From the NCBI RefSeq assembly GCF_003862485.1, contig NZ_RRCM01000001.1, positions 107,124-171,123 on the forward strand: 64,000 nucleotides of DNA, written 5' to 3'. The number at the start of each line of letters is the position of its first letter. The first letter of the stretch is position 1. A model generated the notes under the pieces. It worked only from the letters and a program-made list of their open reading frames with translations. It searched no databases and was not told where the DNA came from. The stretch comes from Lachnoanaerobaculum orale (lineage in GTDB: Bacteria > Bacillota > Clostridia > Lachnospirales > Lachnospiraceae). Positions 54,756 to 63,294 of the stretch are shown here, in pieces. Made by a program: the position numbers and the translations under genes.

Positions 54756-56114
54756 ATGCAGATAATAATTGTAGGTTGCGGCAAGGTCGGTTCGACTATT
54801 GCCGAACAACTTAGCGCAGAAGGACATGATATAACAATAGTTGATACGGATGAATCGGTCGTACAGGCTCTGGCTACCAGACTTGATATAATGGGTGTGA
54901 CGGGAAACGGTGCAACACATTCTATTTTGGCGGAAGCAGGAGTGGAAGAGGCTGACCTTTTGATTGCGGTTACAGAGTCCGACGAGCTGAATTTGCTCTG
55001 CTGTATGGTAGGAAAGAAGGCAGGTGCGGAACACACAATAGCAAGAGTCAGAAATCCTGAATACAGTCAGGATATCGGATTTATGAAAAAAGAACTGGGT
55101 CTTGCAATGACTATAAATCCTGAGTATGCCGCATCTACAGAGATGGCAAGACTTTTAAGATTTCCGTCTGCAATAGAGATAGATACATTCGGAAGAGGCA
55201 GAGTGGAGCTTTTGGAGTATAAGATAGAAGATGACAATATATTGGCAGGCAAAAGTCTTATCGATGTAGGTAAGAATATAAAGTCAGATATACTTATATG
55301 TGCGGTTGAAAGAGGAGAAGATGTTATCATACCGAACGGAAGCTTCGTACTTAAGAGCGGAGATATTATCAGCGTTGTCGCATCTACAGAGAATGCAAGA
55401 GATTTCTTTAAAAAGGTCGGTTGCGGCAGCAATGAAGTAAAGGATACTATGATAGTGGGCGGCGGAACCATTGCTTATTATCTGGCAAACCAGCTTATAC
55501 CTCTGGGCATAAAGGTAAAGATAATAGAAAAATCACACGAAAGATGTGAAGAACTTTCCGCAATGTTGCCGAATGCGGTAATCATACACGGAGATGCGGC
55601 AGATAAGGATGTACTGCTTGAAGAAGGTATTGAGAACTGTTCTTCATTTGTTTCACTTACAGGTATAGATGAGGAAAATGCGTTCCTCTCACTGTATGCA
55701 AAGAGCGTTTCAAATGCAAAGATAGTTACCAAGATAAATCGTATCTCATTTGATGATATTATAGAGAAGTTCGACCTTGGAAGTATGATTTATCCTAAGC
55801 ATATCACTGCGGAGTACATCGTAAGATATGTCAGAGGCTTACAAAACAGTGTAGGAAGCAATAATGTGGAGGCACTGTATAAGATAATACACGGTGAGGC
55901 TGAGGCACTTGAGTTTTATATTAAAGAAGATTCAAGTATGACGGATAAAACTCTTGAGGCAATGCCTATAAGAGAAGGAGTGCTTGTTGCAGGTATTATC
56001 AGAAACGGTAAGGTAATGATACCGAACGGTAAGTCCGTTTTCCAAAAGAACGATTCGGTTATCGTAATAACAAAGATTACAGGTATGCAGAATTTAGAGG
56101 ATATATTAAAGTAA
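54756..56114 (+). CDS. trkA: Trk-type potassium uptake regulatory subunit
   Basis: 452 residues from ATG 54756 (GGAGA 5-6 bases before; ATG 54744 overlaps that site). Two RCK units, each a Rossmann NAD-binding domain plus TrkA_C: the first starts MQIIIVGCGKVGSTIAEQLS, the second VGGGTIAYYLANQLIP near residue 235. It gates TrkH in response to nucleotides. The stop overlaps the trkH start by one base. Confidence 0.95.
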   Translation: MQIIIVGCGKVGSTIAEQLSAEGHDITIVDTDESVVQALATRLDIMGVTGNGATHSILAEAGVEEADLLIAVTESDELNLLCCMVGKKAGAEHTIARVRNPEYSQDIGFMKKELGLAMTINPEYAASTEMARLLRFPSAIEIDTFGRGRVELLEYKIEDDNILAGKSLIDVGKNIKSDILICAVERGEDVIIPNGSFVLKSGDIISVVASTENARDFFKKVGCGSNEVKDTMIVGGGTIAYYLANQLIPLGIKVKIIEKSHERCEELSAMLPNAVIIHGDAADKDVLLEEGIENCSSFVSLTGIDEENAFLSLYAKSVSNAKIVTKINRISFDDIIEKFDLGSMIYPKHITAEYIVRYVRGLQNSVGSNNVEALYKIIHGEAEALEFYIKEDSSMTDKTLEAMPIREGVLVAGIIRNGKVMIPNGKSVFQKNDSVIVITKITGMQNLEDILK

Positions 56115-57562
56115 TGAATTATTCAATTATATTATATATAGTAGGAAAGGTAATGATGTTGGAGGCCACCTGTTTTTTGATACCGGCTGTAACATCAATT
56201 ATATACGGTGAGCATGAGGGCCTTGCCTACCTGACAGTAGGTGTTGTGGCGGCTGTTATAGGATATTTGATTTCAAGCAAAAAGAAGTTTGAGCATGTAT
56301 TCTTTGCAAGAGAAGGCTTTGTAATGGTTGCGCTTTCTTGGATAGTACTCAGTGTGGTGGGAGCAATCCCTTTTGTAGTAACAGGTGAGATTCCCAACAT
56401 GATTGATGCACTTTTTGAGACGGTGTCGGGATTTACCACAACAGGAGCAAGTATACTCGAGGATGTGGAGAGCTTAAGCCATACTTCACTTATCTGGAGA
56501 AGCTTTACACACTGGGTAGGCGGTATGGGTGTTATAGTATTATTGCTTGCAATACTTCCGATGGCAGGCGGCTACAATATGCACCTTATGAAGGCGGAGA
56601 GCCCGGGTCCCGTAGTAGGAAAGCTTGTACCGAGGCTCAGAGATACCGCAAAGATTCTTTATCTTATTTATCTTGTAATGACCGTTATAGAGTTTGTTAT
56701 ATTGGTAATTATAAAGATGCCTGTATTTGATGCACTCTGTATCACATTCGGTACCGCAGGTACAGGAGGATTCGGAATAAAGGCCGACAGTATAGGCAGC
56801 TACTCCTATGCCATACAGGTGGTGGTCACTATATTTATGATACTCTTCGGTGTAAACTTCAATGCTTACTTTGTACTTTTGGGCAAGCACAAGAAAGAAG
56901 CGTTTAAGATAGAAGAGGTAAGGTGGTACTTCGGAATTATACTTGCTGCAATTGCGATTATTACAGTGAATATCAGAGGATATTTTGACAATATATTGAT
57001 AGCGTTAAATCACGCCGCATTTCAGGTCGGATCCATTATCACAACCACAGGATATTCAACCACAGACTTTGACAGATGGCCGCAACTTTCAAGAAATATA
57101 CTGATATTTCTGATGATGTGCGGTGCCTGTGCCGGAAGTACAGGTGGCGGTCTCAAGGTTTCAAGAATTGTAGTTATGGTAAAATCGGCATTTCAGGAAA
57201 TCGGATACTACATTCATCCGAGGGGTGTAAAGACTATCAAGATGGACGGTAAGGTACTTGAAAAGCCGGTACTTAACAGTATAAGAGTATTCTTAATTAC
57301 ATATGTGATGATTTATACTATTTCAATGTTTTTACTGTCACTTAATAATTTCGACTTTGAGACCAATTTTACAGCAATAGCGGCGACATTCAACAATATC
57401 GGACCGGGACTTGCCAAGGTGGGTCCTATGGCAAACTTCAATATATACTCATATTTTTCAAAACTGGTTTTGACCTTTGATATGCTTGCAGGAAGACTTG
57501 AGTTATATCCTATGCTCCTTTTGTTTTGCCCCGGCATATGGAAAATAGGAAAAAGTAAATAA
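56114..57562 (+). CDS. trkH: Trk-type potassium channel subunit
   Basis: 482 residues with four membrane-pore-membrane repeats. Selectivity-filter loops are TVSGFTTTGASIL, GTAGTGGFGI, SIITTTGYSTTDFD and FNNIGPGLAKVGP. It conducts K+ into the cell and is gated by TrkA, encoded in the overlapping gene upstream. Confidence 0.95.
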   Translation: MNYSIILYIVGKVMMLEATCFLIPAVTSIIYGEHEGLAYLTVGVVAAVIGYLISSKKKFEHVFFAREGFVMVALSWIVLSVVGAIPFVVTGEIPNMIDALFETVSGFTTTGASILEDVESLSHTSLIWRSFTHWVGGMGVIVLLLAILPMAGGYNMHLMKAESPGPVVGKLVPRLRDTAKILYLIYLVMTVIEFVILVIIKMPVFDALCITFGTAGTGGFGIKADSIGSYSYAIQVVVTIFMILFGVNFNAYFVLLGKHKKEAFKIEEVRWYFGIILAAIAIITVNIRGYFDNILIALNHAAFQVGSIITTTGYSTTDFDRWPQLSRNILIFLMMCGACAGSTGGGLKVSRIVVMVKSAFQEIGYYIHPRGVKTIKMDGKVLEKPVLNSIRVFLITYVMIYTISMFLLSLNNFDFETNFTAIAATFNNIGPGLAKVGPMANFNIYSYFSKLVLTFDMLAGRLELYPMLLLFCPGIWKIGKSK

Positions 57563-57571
57563 TGTAAAAAT

Positions 57572-57607
57572 AAAGCACTTGCAATTTTTTTGCAGGTGCT
57601 TTATAAT
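57572..57607 (+). promoter_or_regulatory. Terminator hairpin overlapping the metNIQ promoter
   Basis: AAAGCACTTGCA (57572-57583) pairs with TGCAGGTGCTTT (57591-57602) and could end trkAH. The same bases give a promoter: TTGCAA (57579-57584), 17-base spacer, TATAAT (57602-57607), reading into metN. No SAM riboswitch is seen before metN, which starts 39 bases later. Confidence 0.65.
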
Positions 57608-57645
57608 ACCTACTAACATAATAGGAAAGAGGAAATAAAGATACA

Positions 57646-58716
57646 ATGATTGAACTGAAAAATATTACAAAGACTTTCAGTGAAGGCAATATATCCGTAC
57701 ATGCAGTCAAAGATGTATCTTTAGTGATTGATAAAGGGGAGATATTCGGCATTATAGGATTTTCCGGAGCAGGAAAATCCACACTTGTCAGATGTATAAA
57801 TCTTTTGGAAAGGCCTGATGCAGGTAAAGTATTTGTTGACGGAAAGGATTTGACAGCCCTTAAAGCTAGAGATTTAAGAAGTGCAAGGAAAAAAATCGGA
57901 ATGATCTTTCAGCACTTCAATCTGATGCCGTCCAGAACGGTGGCAGGCAATGTGGAGTATTCGCTTTTCGGAAGCGGGCTTTCAAAGGAAGCAAAGAGAA
58001 AAAAGGTTAGAGAACTTCTGTCTTTGGTAGACATAGCCGATAAGGAGAACGCATACCCGAGTCAGTTATCAGGAGGTCAAAAGCAAAGAGTGGCTATAGC
58101 AAGAGCGCTTGCAAACGACCCGAAAGTACTTTTATGTGACGAGGCGACATCGGCACTTGATCCGCAGACTACGGCATCCATTTTGGATCTTTTGCAAAGT
58201 CTCAACAAAAAGCTGGGACTTACAGTGGTAGTTATCACACATGAGATGGCGGTTGTAAAGCAGATCTGTGACAGAGTGGCTGTAATGGAAGACGGAAATG
58301 TTGTGGAAGAGGGAGATGTATTCTCAATCTTTGCAAATCCTAAGCATCAGATTACAAAGGACTTTATAAAGACAACTTCAAACCTTCAAAAGATAGAGGG
58401 ACTGATAGCTTCAGGTTCGGATGTGGCCAAGTTAAAGCCGGGAGAGGTCATACTTAGACTGAGTTATAAAAAAGCAAATACTTCTGAGGCACTGATTTCT
58501 GAAGTGTCAAGAAAGTTTAATATAAATTTGAATATTATCTATGCGGATGTGGAGATAGTAAAAGATGCACCTATAGGCGGAACAGTTGCGATAGTAAGCG
58601 GCGAAAAGTCGGATATAGATGCGGCAATCAAATATCTGCAGGATAAGGAAGTAGGAGTGGAGGTGATAAAGGATGAAAGAAATATTGTACATTCTCTTAC
58701 CAAATGTATCGGCTAA
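57646..58716 (+). CDS. metN: Methionine ABC transporter ATP-binding protein
   Basis: 356 residues. Walker A GFSGAGKST (about residue 38), signature LSGGQKQRVAIARAL and Walker B VLLCDEATSALDP; the C-terminal NIL domain (about 270-350) senses methionine and inhibits transport. Together with metI and metQ it forms a methionine importer. The start of metI lies 44 bases inside it. Confidence 0.95.
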   Translation: MIELKNITKTFSEGNISVHAVKDVSLVIDKGEIFGIIGFSGAGKSTLVRCINLLERPDAGKVFVDGKDLTALKARDLRSARKKIGMIFQHFNLMPSRTVAGNVEYSLFGSGLSKEAKRKKVRELLSLVDIADKENAYPSQLSGGQKQRVAIARALANDPKVLLCDEATSALDPQTTASILDLLQSLNKKLGLTVVVITHEMAVVKQICDRVAVMEDGNVVEEGDVFSIFANPKHQITKDFIKTTSNLQKIEGLIASGSDVAKLKPGEVILRLSYKKANTSEALISEVSRKFNINLNIIYADVEIVKDAPIGGTVAIVSGEKSDIDAAIKYLQDKEVGVEVIKDERNIVHSLTKCIG

Positions 58717-59353
58717 GCCCAATGAGATAATAGATGCGACAGTGCAGACCATAAATATGATGGTACTCTCAGGTGCGATTTCACTTATCTTCGGTCTTAT
58801 CTTCGGTGTTATAGTGGTGGTTACCTCTCCGAGAGGTATATTAAAAAACGCATTTATCTACAATATTATGGATAAGCTGATAAATGTGTTCAGGTCAATA
58901 CCCTTTGTAATCTTGCTTGCGGCACTGATACCTTTTACAAGAATGGTGGTAGGAACCGCAATAGGAACAAAGGGTGCCATACTTCCGCTTGTATTCGGTA
59001 CGGTACCTTTCTTTACAAGACAGATAGAAAGTGCTTTATACGAGGTGGACAAGGGACTTATTGAGGCGGCACAGAGCATGGGTTCATCACCTATAGAGAT
59101 TATATTCAGAGTATATTTAAGAGAGAGTTTGCCGGGTATTATAAGAGGTGTACAGATTACATTTATTTCACTGCTCGGACTTACCGCTATGGCGGGTGCT
59201 ATAGGCGGCGGAGGTCTGGGAGACTTTGCGATAAGATACGGACATCAGAGAAATCAAACTGATGTAACATATGCTACAGTAATTATCATACTTATAATGG
59301 TAAGCTTGATACAGGGTCTTGGAAACAAGGCGATAAAGAAAACAACACATTAA
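58673..59353 (+). CDS. metI: Methionine ABC transporter permease
   Basis: 226 residues, five or six membrane segments. The EAA loop LIEAAQSMGSSPIEIIFRVY and the family's GLTAMAGAIGGGGLGDFAIR near the end are present. GGAGGTGATAAAGG before the ATG; the overlap with metN couples them. Confidence 0.94.
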   Translation: MKEILYILLPNVSAKPNEIIDATVQTINMMVLSGAISLIFGLIFGVIVVVTSPRGILKNAFIYNIMDKLINVFRSIPFVILLAALIPFTRMVVGTAIGTKGAILPLVFGTVPFFTRQIESALYEVDKGLIEAAQSMGSSPIEIIFRVYLRESLPGIIRGVQITFISLLGLTAMAGAIGGGGLGDFAIRYGHQRNQTDVTYATVIIILIMVSLIQGLGNKAIKKTTH

Positions 59354-59412
59354 GGTATCACAGGGTGAAAATACCCTTGTTATATAGAAAAATTCATGGA
59401 GGTTATTATATT

Positions 59413-60309
59413 ATGAGAAAATTAAGTAAATTTTTAGCAATCGGCGCAATATTGGCTTTGGGACTTACAGCATGCGGTTCAAGTCAGAAGGCGGATACAA
59501 CAAGTGCTGCAGGTGAGAGCAGTGCAAGCGAGAGCAAGGGCGCGGAGTCAAAGGCCGACGCTGCAAAGACTGAAGGTAGTACAACAGTAAAGATAGGTGT
59601 TGTAGGTGAGAACAATGAGCAGTGGAACCCTGTAATAGAGGCTATGGCAAAAGAGGGTATCACAGTGGAGCTTGTAAAGTTTGCAGACTATTCATTGCCT
59701 AACAGAGCGTTAAATGACAAGGAAATTGACTTAAACGCATTCCAGCACAAGGCATATCTTGCAAATGATGTTAAGGACAACGGCTATAAGATTGAGGCTA
59801 TCGGCGATACAATCATCGCACCTTTAGGAGTATATTCAAAGAAGATTAAAGATCTTTCAGAGCTTAAGGAAGGCGATACAATAGCAATCCCTAACGACGC
59901 TACAAACGGCGGCAGAGCTTTGAAGGTACTTGAGAGCGCAGGAGTTATCAAAGTAAATCCTGATGCCGGATATACACCTACACTAAGCGATATTACGGAA
60001 AACCCTAAGAACATCAAGTTCACAGAGGTTGAGGCTGCCAATACACCAAGTCTTTTACCTGATGTGGCTGCAGCTGTAATCAACGGAGGTCACGCAGTAG
60101 ACAACGGTCTTAATCCTAAGACAGATTCTATCTATCTTGAGAAGGTAGAGGACGGAGTAGACAACCCGTATGTAAATGTCATTGTTGCAAGAAGCGAGGA
60201 CAAGGACAACGAGACTTACAAAAAGATTGTAAAGGCATTCCAAAGTGATGATGTAAAGAAGGTTATAGAGGACACATATAAGGGTGCTTATATACCTGCT
60301 TGGAAATAA
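59413..60309 (+). CDS. metQ: Methionine-binding lipoprotein
   Basis: 298 residues from ATG 59413, with GGAGG about 10 bases before; the ATG at 59365 lacks a site. Lipoprotein signal peptide with lipobox LTAC, an Ala/Ser/Lys-rich linker to about 55, then the NlpA/MetQ fold with VELVKFADYSLPNRALNDKE, DLNAFQHKAYL and AIPNDATNGGRALKVLESAG. It delivers methionine to MetNI. Confidence 0.95.
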   Translation: MRKLSKFLAIGAILALGLTACGSSQKADTTSAAGESSASESKGAESKADAAKTEGSTTVKIGVVGENNEQWNPVIEAMAKEGITVELVKFADYSLPNRALNDKEIDLNAFQHKAYLANDVKDNGYKIEAIGDTIIAPLGVYSKKIKDLSELKEGDTIAIPNDATNGGRALKVLESAGVIKVNPDAGYTPTLSDITENPKNIKFTEVEAANTPSLLPDVAAAVINGGHAVDNGLNPKTDSIYLEKVEDGVDNPYVNVIVARSEDKDNETYKKIVKAFQSDDVKKVIEDTYKGAYIPAWK

Positions 60310-60334
60310 TTTTTAAATAAATATAGATAATTGT

Positions 60335-60386
60335 AGGCTGTCACATATTTAAAAGTAAAATTTAGATTATGTGACAGCCTTTTTTG
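60335..60386 (+). terminator. Terminator of metNIQ
   Basis: AGGCTGTCACAT (60335-60346) pairs with ATGTGACAGCCT (60369-60380), then TTTTTT. Confidence 0.9.
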
Positions 60387-60551
60387 TGGCTAAGAAAGGG
60401 ATAGTTGTGGATAAGCACCCGCTACGGTTCATATATTGTTCATAACTAATTCAAAAACCTTTTACATAAAAAACAAACTTTAGCCACTTTTATTTCCTAT
60501 AATCTTTTACATAGACAAGAGATAGCTAGTCTATAAATAAAAGATTTTTTT
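60387..60551 (+). ncRNA. Possible small RNA with its own terminator
   Basis: The gap contains a second, independent terminator-like hairpin: AATCTTTTA (60501-60509) with TAAAAGATT (60538-60546), an inner TAGAC/GTCTA pairing, and a T-run to 60551. No ORF lies between it and the metQ terminator, so something non-coding may be transcribed. No good promoter is visible; treat as a candidate. Confidence 0.35.
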
Positions 60552-60561
60552 CATAATACTC

Positions 60562-60621
60562 GAGCCGATACATATCGGCTCTCCTCCCAAAAATACAAGC
60601 CGACAGCGATGTCGGCTTTTT
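60562..60621. repeat. Two related hairpins before tcdA
   Basis: GAGCCGAT (60562-60569) with ATCGGCTC (60574-60581), and AGCCGACA (60598-60605) with TGTCGGCT (60610-60617) followed by TTTTA. The two stems share the AGCCGA core, so they look like a duplicated or paired terminator unit. Confidence 0.55.
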
Positions 60622-60627
60622 ATATTG

Positions 60628-60656
60628 TTGACAACTTAAGTGTAAAAATATAAACT
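60628..60656 (+). promoter_or_regulatory. Promoter of tcdA
   Basis: TTGACA (60628-60633), 17-base spacer, TAAACT (60651-60656). Confidence 0.55.
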
Positions 60657-60690
60657 TGCTTGATAGTGTAAAATAATGAGAGGATTATAT

Positions 60691-61458
60691 ATGGATCAAT
60701 TTGCAAGAACTCAGCTTTTGCTGGGTGTGGATGCCATGGAAAGGTTAAAAAAATCAAGAGTGGCGGTATTTGGAGTAGGTGGAGTAGGCGGCTACAGTGT
60801 GGAAGCTTTGGCAAGATCCGGAGTGGGAGCCATAGACCTGATAGATGATGACAAAGTGTGTCTGACCAATATAAATCGTCAGATAATAGCGGATGTAAAG
60901 ACTATAGGAAAGTATAAGGTGGATGTGGCAAAAGACAGGATCCTTGGCATCAATCCGAGGTGCAAGGTGACTACACATCAGTGTTTTTATCTGCCTGAGA
61001 ATGCAGGGGATTTTGATTTTAATGAATATGACTATGTAATAGATGCTGTGGATACGGTTACCGCAAAGATAAATCTGGTGATGCAGGCAAACGAATGTAA
61101 TGTACCTGTTATCAGCAGTATGGGTGCAGGCAATAAGCTGGACCCTACCGGCTTTATGGTGAGCGACATATATAAGACAAGTGTCTGTCCGCTTGCAAAG
61201 GTAATGAGAAGAGAGCTGAAAAAAAGAAATATAAAAAAGCTCAAGGTGGTTTATTCCAAGGAACAGCCTATAGTTCCGATGGAGGATGAGAGTATAAGTT
61301 GCAGATCACACTGTGTATGTCCTCCGGGTGCGGAGAGAAAATGTACTGACAGAAGAGCTATTCCGGGATCGGTTGCCTTTGTGCCGTCTGTGGTAGGGCT
61401 TATAATAGCAGGTGAAGTGATAAAAGATTTGACTAAGGATATTGTGAGGGAAGTATGA
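60691..61458 (+). CDS. tcdA: tRNA threonylcarbamoyladenosine dehydratase (ThiF/E1-like)
   Basis: 255 residues from ATG 60691, 6 bases after AGAGGA (ATG 60676 overlaps that site). E1-like ATP-binding fold: VFGVGGVGGYSVEALARSGV, LIDDDKVCLTNINRQI, DYVIDAVDTVTAK and SSMGAGNKLDPTGF. It cyclises t6A to ct6A at position 37 of tRNAs. Its TGA overlaps the ATG of the symporter gene. Confidence 0.93.
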   Translation: MDQFARTQLLLGVDAMERLKKSRVAVFGVGGVGGYSVEALARSGVGAIDLIDDDKVCLTNINRQIIADVKTIGKYKVDVAKDRILGINPRCKVTTHQCFYLPENAGDFDFNEYDYVIDAVDTVTAKINLVMQANECNVPVISSMGAGNKLDPTGFMVSDIYKTSVCPLAKVMRRELKKRNIKKLKVVYSKEQPIVPMEDESISCRSHCVCPPGAERKCTDRRAIPGSVAFVPSVVGLIIAGEVIKDLTKDIVREV

Positions 61459-62852
61459 TTGAAACAATTTCAAGGATAAACTCTGCTGTAAACGGGTTCA
61501 TTTGGGGTGTACCTGCAATGATTGCACTGATGGGTGTAGGTATATATTTGAGCATCAGATTAAAATTTATGCAGTTGACAAAATTTGCATATATAATGAA
61601 GACTACAGTCGGCAGAATTTTCAAAAAAAGAAATGTGGCTGACGGAGCGCTTTCACCTTTTCAGGCGGCGACTACCGCACTTGCGGCTACAGTGGGTACG
61701 GGAAATATAGCGGGTGTTGCAGGTGCAATATCCATAGGCGGACCGGGAAGTGTATTTTGGATGTGGATTTCGGCAATCTTAGGTATGTGTACAAAGTTTA
61801 CCGAGGTTACACTTGCGGTATACTTCAGAAAGAAAAACAAGAACGGAGAATTGGTAGGCGGACCTATGTATTACATAAGTAACGGACTGCCGAAAAAGTG
61901 GATATTTTTAGCATATGCCTTTGCCACCTTCGGTGTACTTACAGTGTTCGGAACCGGAAATGCGACGCAGGTAAATACCATAACCGCGGCTATCAATGTG
62001 GCACTTGAAGGATACGGAATAGTAAAATCGGGCGGAAGCGGAATGATAAACTTAATTATCGGAATAATTGTGACAATACTGGTGGGACTCGTATTACTTG
62101 GAGGTATCAAAAGAATAGGTACGGTTACTGAAAAGCTGGTTCCTTTTATGGCGCTTTTATATGTGGTGCTTGCACTGGGAGTTGTATTTTTAAATATAAA
62201 CAGAGTGCCTGAGGTATTTGGAAGCATCATATACGGAGCGTTCAATCCGAGAGCTGTTACCGGAGGAGTAATAGGAAGCTTCTTTTTAAGTATGAAAAAG
62301 GGAGTATCAAGAGGTATATTCTCAAATGAGGCCGGACTTGGTACCGGTCCTATAGCACACGCTTCGGCAGATACAGGTAAGCCTGTAAAGCAGGGATTTT
62401 TCGGAGTATTTGAAGTATTTGCGGATACCATTGTTATATGTACACTTACAGCGCTTGTAATACTTTGCTCAGGTGTGAATATTCCTTTCGGTTCTACGGC
62501 AGGTGCCGAACTTACTATAAGCGGTTTTATAAAGGCCTACGGACATGGCGTATCGGTATTTACAGCTGTGGCCATGTGCTCGTTTGCCTTCTCGACCATC
62601 ATAGGATGGGGGCTTTACGGCGCCAGATGTATAGAGTTTTTATTAAGTGAAAAGGTAATAAAGCCTTTTATGGTGGTATATTCACTGATGGCGATAGTGG
62701 GAGCGACCATGGACCTCGGATTACTTTGGGATATATCCGATACTTTCAACGGACTTATGGCAATCCCGAACCTTATAGCACTGTTCTTACTTGCAAATGT
62801 GGCGATAAAGCTTAAGAATGAGTACTTTGAGGGCGAAGGTAAAGAAAAGTAA
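61455..62852 (+). CDS. Alanine/sodium symporter (AGCS family)
   Basis: 465 residues, about ten to eleven membrane segments. Signature blocks are PFQAATTALAATVGTGNIAG, GPGSVFWMWISAILGMCTKF, GGPMYYISNGL, and SRGIFSNEAGLGTGPIAHAS. Imports alanine or glycine with Na+. Coupled to tcdA by ATGA at 61455-61458. Confidence 0.95.
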   Translation: MIETISRINSAVNGFIWGVPAMIALMGVGIYLSIRLKFMQLTKFAYIMKTTVGRIFKKRNVADGALSPFQAATTALAATVGTGNIAGVAGAISIGGPGSVFWMWISAILGMCTKFTEVTLAVYFRKKNKNGELVGGPMYYISNGLPKKWIFLAYAFATFGVLTVFGTGNATQVNTITAAINVALEGYGIVKSGGSGMINLIIGIIVTILVGLVLLGGIKRIGTVTEKLVPFMALLYVVLALGVVFLNINRVPEVFGSIIYGAFNPRAVTGGVIGSFFLSMKKGVSRGIFSNEAGLGTGPIAHASADTGKPVKQGFFGVFEVFADTIVICTLTALVILCSGVNIPFGSTAGAELTISGFIKAYGHGVSVFTAVAMCSFAFSTIIGWGLYGARCIEFLLSEKVIKPFMVVYSLMAIVGATMDLGLLWDISDTFNGLMAIPNLIALFLLANVAIKLKNEYFEGEGKEK

Positions 62853-62859
62853 AAAGTGC

Positions 62860-62887
62860 TTGACAATAAAATAAGATTGTGTAAAAT
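62860..62887 (+). promoter_or_regulatory. Promoter of trxA
   Basis: TTGACA (62860-62865), 16-base spacer, TAAAAT (62882-62887). A TATAAT overlaps at 62887-62892 but its spacing is too long. Confidence 0.75.
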
Positions 62888-62929
62888 ATAATCATAAACT
62901 ATTTAAGGAAAAATCGGAGGGGAAAAGTT

Positions 62930-63238
62930 ATGGCAGTAAAGACAATAACAAGTGCAAATTTTGAAGCTGAAGTTTTGAATGCAAAGGAACCTGTATTGGT
63001 AGATGTTTGGGCACCTTGGTGCGGACCTTGTAAGATGCTCTCACCTATAGTTGATGAGGTGGCTGAGGAAGCGGTAGGTTTCTCTGTAGGAAAGGTAAAT
63101 GCAGATGAGAATCAGGAGCTTGTAAACAGATTCCACATCATGTCAATACCTACACTTCTTGTATTTAAGAACGGTGAGTTGGTAAATAAGTCTGTAGGTC
63201 TTATATCAAAGGATGAAGTAAAGGCTTTATTGGGATAA
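62930..63238 (+). CDS. trxA: Thioredoxin
   Basis: 102 residues. Redox centre WCGPC with C31 and C34, and the cis-proline in MSIPTLLVFKNGE. AATCGGAGGGGA before the ATG. Reduced by the thioredoxin reductase encoded next. Confidence 0.97.
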   Translation: MAVKTITSANFEAEVLNAKEPVLVDVWAPWCGPCKMLSPIVDEVAEEAVGFSVGKVNADENQELVNRFHIMSIPTLLVFKNGELVNKSVGLISKDEVKALLG

Positions 63239-63294
63239 TCAAAGATTGTCGGGTTGATGATTAAGAGATTCGATATATAGAAAGAAGTGATATT

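Noticed and set aside
57563-57645. SAM or T-box riboswitch before metN
   Set aside because: The whole gap is 83 bases and shows only a hairpin with a promoter; none of the conserved riboswitch motifs are present.
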